Origin: Capsaspora owczarzaki ATCC 30864
Taxonomy: Eukaryota; Opisthokonta; Filasterea
Length of the DNA: 64,000 nucleotides
NCBI RefSeq assembly: GCF_000151315.2
Contig: NW_011887292.1
Location: 1,369,735 to 1,433,734 of the forward strand
Reading direction: 5' to 3'
Position 1 is the first letter of the stretch; each line of letters starts with the position of its first letter. A program made the position numbers and the translations under genes. Below the pieces are notes generated by a model. The model did no database searches, was not told where the DNA came from, and was given only the letters and a program-made list of their open reading frames with translations. Below are positions 59,782 through 64,000 of the stretch, piece after piece.

Positions 59782-61536
59782 ATGATAAAGCAGGCATTGT
59801 ACTCGTACATGCCAAACCGGGCCAATCTGAGCCTCGCAGTCCACATTTGTTCCATTCAACAACGCAAAATGCCAAAGCCTGGAGATCCGCGCCTCGGTGA
59901 ATTAATTCAGCAAGGTACATCGATGACGCTGTATTTTGATTGTTGTTGTCGAACTCGGCATGCGCTTGAGTGAACACGCCGAGACAAGCACAAAGCTGAA
60001 CTGACTGATCGGCGTGATTTGACATGAATGACCGCCGCTGTTTCGGCTTGTCGTCGCTCGCTCGCTCGCTCGCTCCGTAGGCTCGGCTGGTCGTCTTGTA
60101 CTCCTTGGGTTTCCGTTTGACGAAGGTGTTCGACGCAATGGCGGCCGTCTTGGTTCCAAGGACGGTCCAGACTCGGTTCGCAAGTACGCGAATCACGCAC
60201 TGGTTAAGATGTGGCCTTCCAAGACTGCAGTCCCTCGTGAACACACTCACCCTGCGAATAACGTGTGAAATGAATGGCGTTGCAGGTACATCTCAGGCAT
60301 GGGCACGCTCATCAACCCAGAGCTGAACGTGAACTTGAAGTAACTTGTCAAACAACTGCGCTTGGAAGGAAACCCCAAATTTTCACATCATGTCTCTCTC
60401 CTCACTCTGTTGAGTATGAACAACGCATTGTAGTACAATTTCCATTTCCGACGCCGGAAACATTCGAAGCGACATCAAGCTCGAGGACGCCCACCAATTG
60501 CTGTCTTCGAAAGTTGCCGAGTTGATTGGTGCAGGTACGGACGTGCGATTCACGCTGTTGCTGAGATACAGTGTTTGTTGTGAATGTGTTCTTCATTCTG
60601 GCTGTGTGTTGTACTCTCCTTGAACTCTACAGGCTCCATTCCGTTTGTGATTGGTGGTGGCAATGACCAGTCGTATGCCAACGCGCGAGGCCTTATTCTG
60701 CAACGCTCAAAGTCCATCGGCGTGGTCAACATTGATGCTCATTTCGATGTGCGCCCGCTGGAACACGGCACCGTTCACTCGGGCACCCCCTTCTATCAGC
60801 TGTTGCGCGACCCTGAGTTTATCAATGCGGCTGGCAAGTTTGTCGAGTTTGCAGCCCAAGGAAGCCAATGCAGTGCAGAGCACGCCGAGTTTATCCGGCA
60901 GCGTAATCATCGCATTATGTGGCTGAGCGAGGTCAAGGTAATAGTGCAATGCTGTGTGTTTGAGAAGTGACGCAGAGGGCCTTCTCTAGAGGAGGCCCAA
61001 AAAGCTGCACGGTAGTTTTCTCGGCTGACTTGTGTGCTGCCTCGTTCAATAGAGCGCCAAGAAGCAGGCGGGCATGCAGACAGTGTTCAAGAATCTGCTC
61101 GATTCCCTTGGCGATGATCTTTTTGTGTCCTTTGATCTGGATGCCGTTCGCGGAGCCGATGCGCCTGTAAGATTTCCACAAGAGGCTGGATCATGAATCA
61201 TCCCTTTCCCACATTTGTACAAACCTCCATGGTGAATCCCGTAGGGAGTGAGCTGTTCGTCGTGCATTGGGCTGTCTGCACAAGATGCGCTGGACATCTG
61301 CTTTGTGGCTGGTCGACATCCAAATGTACGAAATGCCGCGCTTTTGCACGCGTGTGATCTTGGGTTTGTGGTTTCTCAGCTGTGGTCATGTTCCGCAGGT
61401 GCGCCTCTTTGATTTGTCCGAGTTCAACCCTGCGATCGAGGAATATCGCACCGGTCGATTAGTTGTGATGATGTTCTACCACTTTGCCCTCGGCCTTGCG
61501 CAACGCGAACTGGATCTCAAACAAGCATCGGCTTAG
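59782..61536 (+). CDS. arginase-superfamily protein (formimidoylglutamase-like) with altered metal site
   Basis: Ureohydrolase fold. Exons 59782-59914, 60081-60183, 60286-60339, 60434-60534, 60633-60937, 61053-61166, 61245-61325 and 61399-61536 join in phase to 342 aa. PGDPRLGELIQQG leads to LLGFPFDEGVRRNGGRLGSK and GPDSVRKYISGMGT, as in formimidoylglutamase (HutG) and related proteins. VIGGGNDQSYANARGL is the first metal motif, with Asn where catalysts have His. VVNIDAHFDVRP keeps the Asp-His-Asp ligands and FVSFDLDAVRGADAP keeps the paired Asp. GVSCSSCIGLSAQDALDICF and LFDLSEFNPAIE close the fold. Five of six usual Mn ligands remain. The first Met is uncertain: an internal Met at 59869 is the alternative. 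Activity and substrate are open. Confidence 0.85.
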
Positions 61537-61811
61537 ACCGGCTGTTGGTCCTCCACCTCCGCTTCTTGCTGCCCGCTTCTTTGCCCAAACGGGCAATCAA
61601 CACCTTGCATTGCGTGCGGCGTTTGAAAAAAAAACAGAAGAAAAGAAATTCAAATGAAAACAGATCAACATTAACAACCAAAATCAAAAGACGAAATTGC
61701 CACACAATTCCACCAAAATCGATTGTGTGCACAGAAAAAGAAAAGGCATATTTGAGATGGCACAGCAAGGAGAAGCGCCACGAAAAAAAAAGGAATGAAG
61801 GGGTACAAAAC

Positions 61812-63805
61812 TTAATGCTTGGGCAGACGATCTTTGGCAGTCGTGACATTGCGACCAAGATACTCCCTAAAGCAAGCAAGCAAGCACATGGAGAGGGGAG
61901 TGAGCAACTGCATCGACGAAACTGAGACACTGGATCTGGGCAAGCCAACGCGAGCGACTTACCAGTTGGTAACCATGAGCTTTTGAACGGCAAGCAAAGC
62001 TTCATAGCGAACGTTGTCGTCGCGGTGAGCCATCAAATGCATAACAGCGGTCTTGATGCCAAGAGACTCGAGAGTCCTAACAAAAAGAAAAGAAGTGCAA
62101 CAATGTCAATCGAATGCACAATTCGGGAAGGGGGAAGTGGACACGAGAGAAATAAAAAAAAACCAGCCGGGTGCTTACTTCTTGCCACCATCCACGTAGC
62201 GGACATAGGAGCCGACATCGTGCGCAGCAACAGCAAGCACGGTCGGGTCGGTTGAGGATTGGAGAACGGTAGCAAGTAGCCTGCAAGTTGGATCGGTTGT
62301 TGAAGATCATGAGTCTTATGTTCAGAATTGCCTAATGCTGTAATCCTGGTGCTTACCGGAGCATTTCAAACTTGTTGTCGTTGAATCGAACAGCGTTCTC
62401 GAGCCAGAATCGCTCCGATCGGTGAACGGGGCTCCATTGCAGATTGCCGCTGCGCAATTCTCCAGCGTATTGGTCGAATGAACTGTCAAGCAGCAAAACG
62501 CGCACGAGCGGCAACGATGAGTACATGGCAATGACAAAAATGACACATTCGCCAAACAAGCCAACAAACAAACAAACAAACAAACAAAACAAACAAAACA
62601 AACAAACAAAACAAAAAAGCAAACAAAAAAGCAAAAAAGCAAAAATGCAAAAAAGTAAAAAAGCTGCCCTACCTGAGCTCGTTGACAGCCTTTTGCAGCT
62701 CGTCAAGCACGAATTTGATGTCTTCAACCATATCTTCGTCGGCGTACTGCTTGGTCTGAAGAAGGGTGACGGCCTCAAGCACCTTGGCGCCAATCATTTG
62801 AGCAGCGTTGTGCTTCGAGTCCTTGACCTTCTCCAACAAGTTCTACACGAGGGAACAAGGCGGTGACACTCAGAATTTAGTGCAAAAAAGTAGAAGAAAA
62901 AAAGTCACGGGAAGGAGGAAAGGAACAAAGCTCAAACAATACTCACTCGAAGAGTCGCCAAAATGATGCGAACAACCTTCTCTTTGGTTGTGCCCTTGAG
63001 AATCAAGGAAAGAGTGTTGACGACGGGGTGGATCGTGATGGTGTCAGCAATGCTGGGGGTGAAGGTCAGGAGCCAGAAGCAGAACACGACTTGGTACTGA
63101 ATCTGGAAATTTGGCCGGCGGCGATCGATAACATCAATCAGCAGCTCGACGCCCTTCGTCTCAGAGTAGAAGGCGTTGCGGATTTGCTCCACGGACAGGA
63201 TGGCCTGCAGAGCAGAGAGCACGACCGACAAGCTGCTCTCGTCAGCGCTCGTGAGCTCGTTGGAGAGCCAGGCAGCGTAGAAGGACACGCTCCTGGTCTG
63301 TAAGCATTTTTTGCCCAAATTCCAGTTGTCGATGAGCAAAACTGAGCAAAAGCCAAATACCAAAAGTCCTCTTCCTTCCACTCGACAAGAAAATACCAAA
63401 CAAAAAATGCCAACGTACATCGAGGGGGCGGCCAGTCGACAGCAAAACAGAAAGGATCTTATTAGACGCATAGCGAGTGTATGCATCTGCCAAATAAAAA
63501 GCAAGGCCGCGCCAACGGTAAGTGCTCATCGAAACAATCCAAAAAAAAAATTAAAACAAAAAAAACCAGTAAGCGCGGGCAAACAAACCTCGCGAACGCA
63601 GGAGGCTCAGGAAGGGAGCGTATGGCAACACGCCGTCTGAGGCTGTGTTGCAGGCATGGAAGAGCTTGGCACGATCGCGGCTCTCGGAGAGCAGGTCGTC
63701 GACCAGCAGAATCAGGTATTGGACGGTCTGATCGGCGGTGATCTTGCCAAGCAGGTGCAGGAAGAGTGCTCCGTACTTTTGTCCTTGGGTAGCGAGCAGC
63801 TCGTT
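61812..63805 (-). CDS. ATP6V1H: V-type ATPase subunit H (5' end outside the window)
   Basis: Regulatory subunit joining V1 to Vo of the vacuolar proton pump. Exons 63805-63589, 63486-63419, 63297-62947, 62842-62673, 62482-62357, 62280-62179, 62076-61963 and 61866-61812 join in phase to 400 aa, all except the N-terminal 60 or so. Matches to the family include [132 protein letters not shown] and the terminal EYLG. These form the HEAT/armadillo repeats and C-terminal domain of subunit H. The first exon in view starts at an acceptor in mid-protein ([12 protein letters not shown]), so at least one coding exon lies beyond the right edge. The 63806-64000 stretch reads as intron or upstream sequence. 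Confidence 0.95.
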
Positions 63806-64000
63806 CTGCGACAGATGGGCAGTTAAAAGTGAGCAAGCAGGTGCGGTACGGGGAAGAAGCAAGAGTGCAAAAAGGCAGCCCAGCACAGAACTCGCGTGTC
63901 TCTGTAGTGTTGCTCATGGCTCGCTTAGTATTAACGTCGCAAGCTTCTTTGATTGTTGTTCTTGTTTCTCCTCCTCCCCTTTCTTCCCGGCATCCATGAC

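Overview
This 64 kb window is nuclear DNA of a gene-dense, intron-rich unicellular eukaryote. I read 22 well-supported protein-coding genes plus one tentative one. GC content is moderate. Most introns are about 65-250 nt with GT-AG ends, a few reach 0.6-1.2 kb, and many carry long T runs or (TTTG)n on the sense strand. The gene set (Lst2-like, BSDC1-like, SGK3-like PX kinase, PX-SH3-RhoGAP, CLN7-like carrier, a dystroglycan-like surface protein, a Dictyostelium-type countin) suggests a unicellular relative of animals, such as a filasterean like Capsaspora. That lineage call is an inference from content only. I saw no transposon, LTR element, viral relic, CRISPR array, tRNA or rRNA.

Layout. 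0.15-2.3 kb: countin-like secreted saposin-fold protein (-). 2.5-5.2 kb: possible genome-maintenance protein (-), divergent from UBE2W (+, 5.7-6.6 kb). 6.8-9.2 kb: CLN7/MFSD8-like carrier (+). 9.4-11.6 kb: PDHX (-), divergent from a K-dependent-type Na/Ca exchanger homologue (+, 11.9-15.0 kb). 15.4-20.4 kb: importin-5 (-). 20.6-22.9 kb: FYVE-less Lst2 (-). 23.5-26.2 kb: EML protein (-). 26.9-28.6 kb: MECR (+). 28.8-29.5 kb: SDHAF3 (+). 30.2-33.9 kb: SGK3-like kinase (+). 34.5-37.0 kb: RBBP5 (+). 37.4-42.4 kb: single-exon PX-SH3-RhoGAP (-), divergent from BSDC1 (+, 43.3-45.6 kb). 45.9-47.6 kb: LRR protein built from one-repeat exons (-). 47.6-49.2 kb: no supported gene. 49.2-50.3 kb: unknown protein (-), divergent from an EEF1E1/AIMP3-like GST-fold protein (+, 50.6-51.6 kb). 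51.9-53.5 kb: SLC35F1/F2 transporter (-). 54.1-57.8 kb: dystroglycan-like mucin (-). 58.1-59.2 kb: tentative gene (+). 59.8-61.5 kb: arginase/formimidoylglutamase-like protein (+). 61.8 kb to the right edge: V-ATPase subunit H (-), lacking its 5' end.

The genes do not form one pathway and look like ordinary housekeeping neighbourhood content. Three are mitochondrial (PDHX, MECR, SDHAF3). Several act in endolysosomal or PI3P biology (CLN7-like, Lst2, SGK3, V-ATPase H). The most interesting signals are the dystroglycan-like protein with its frame-tolerant repeat array, the Asp-to-Asn change at the K+ site of the exchanger, U-tracts placed just after 5' splice sites, the loss of FYVE from Lst2, the one-repeat-per-exon LRR gene, and an arginase-family protein lacking a metal-ligand histidine.

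Exon boundaries were read by eye from GT/AG sites, reading phase and remembered family sequences. No alignment or search was run.
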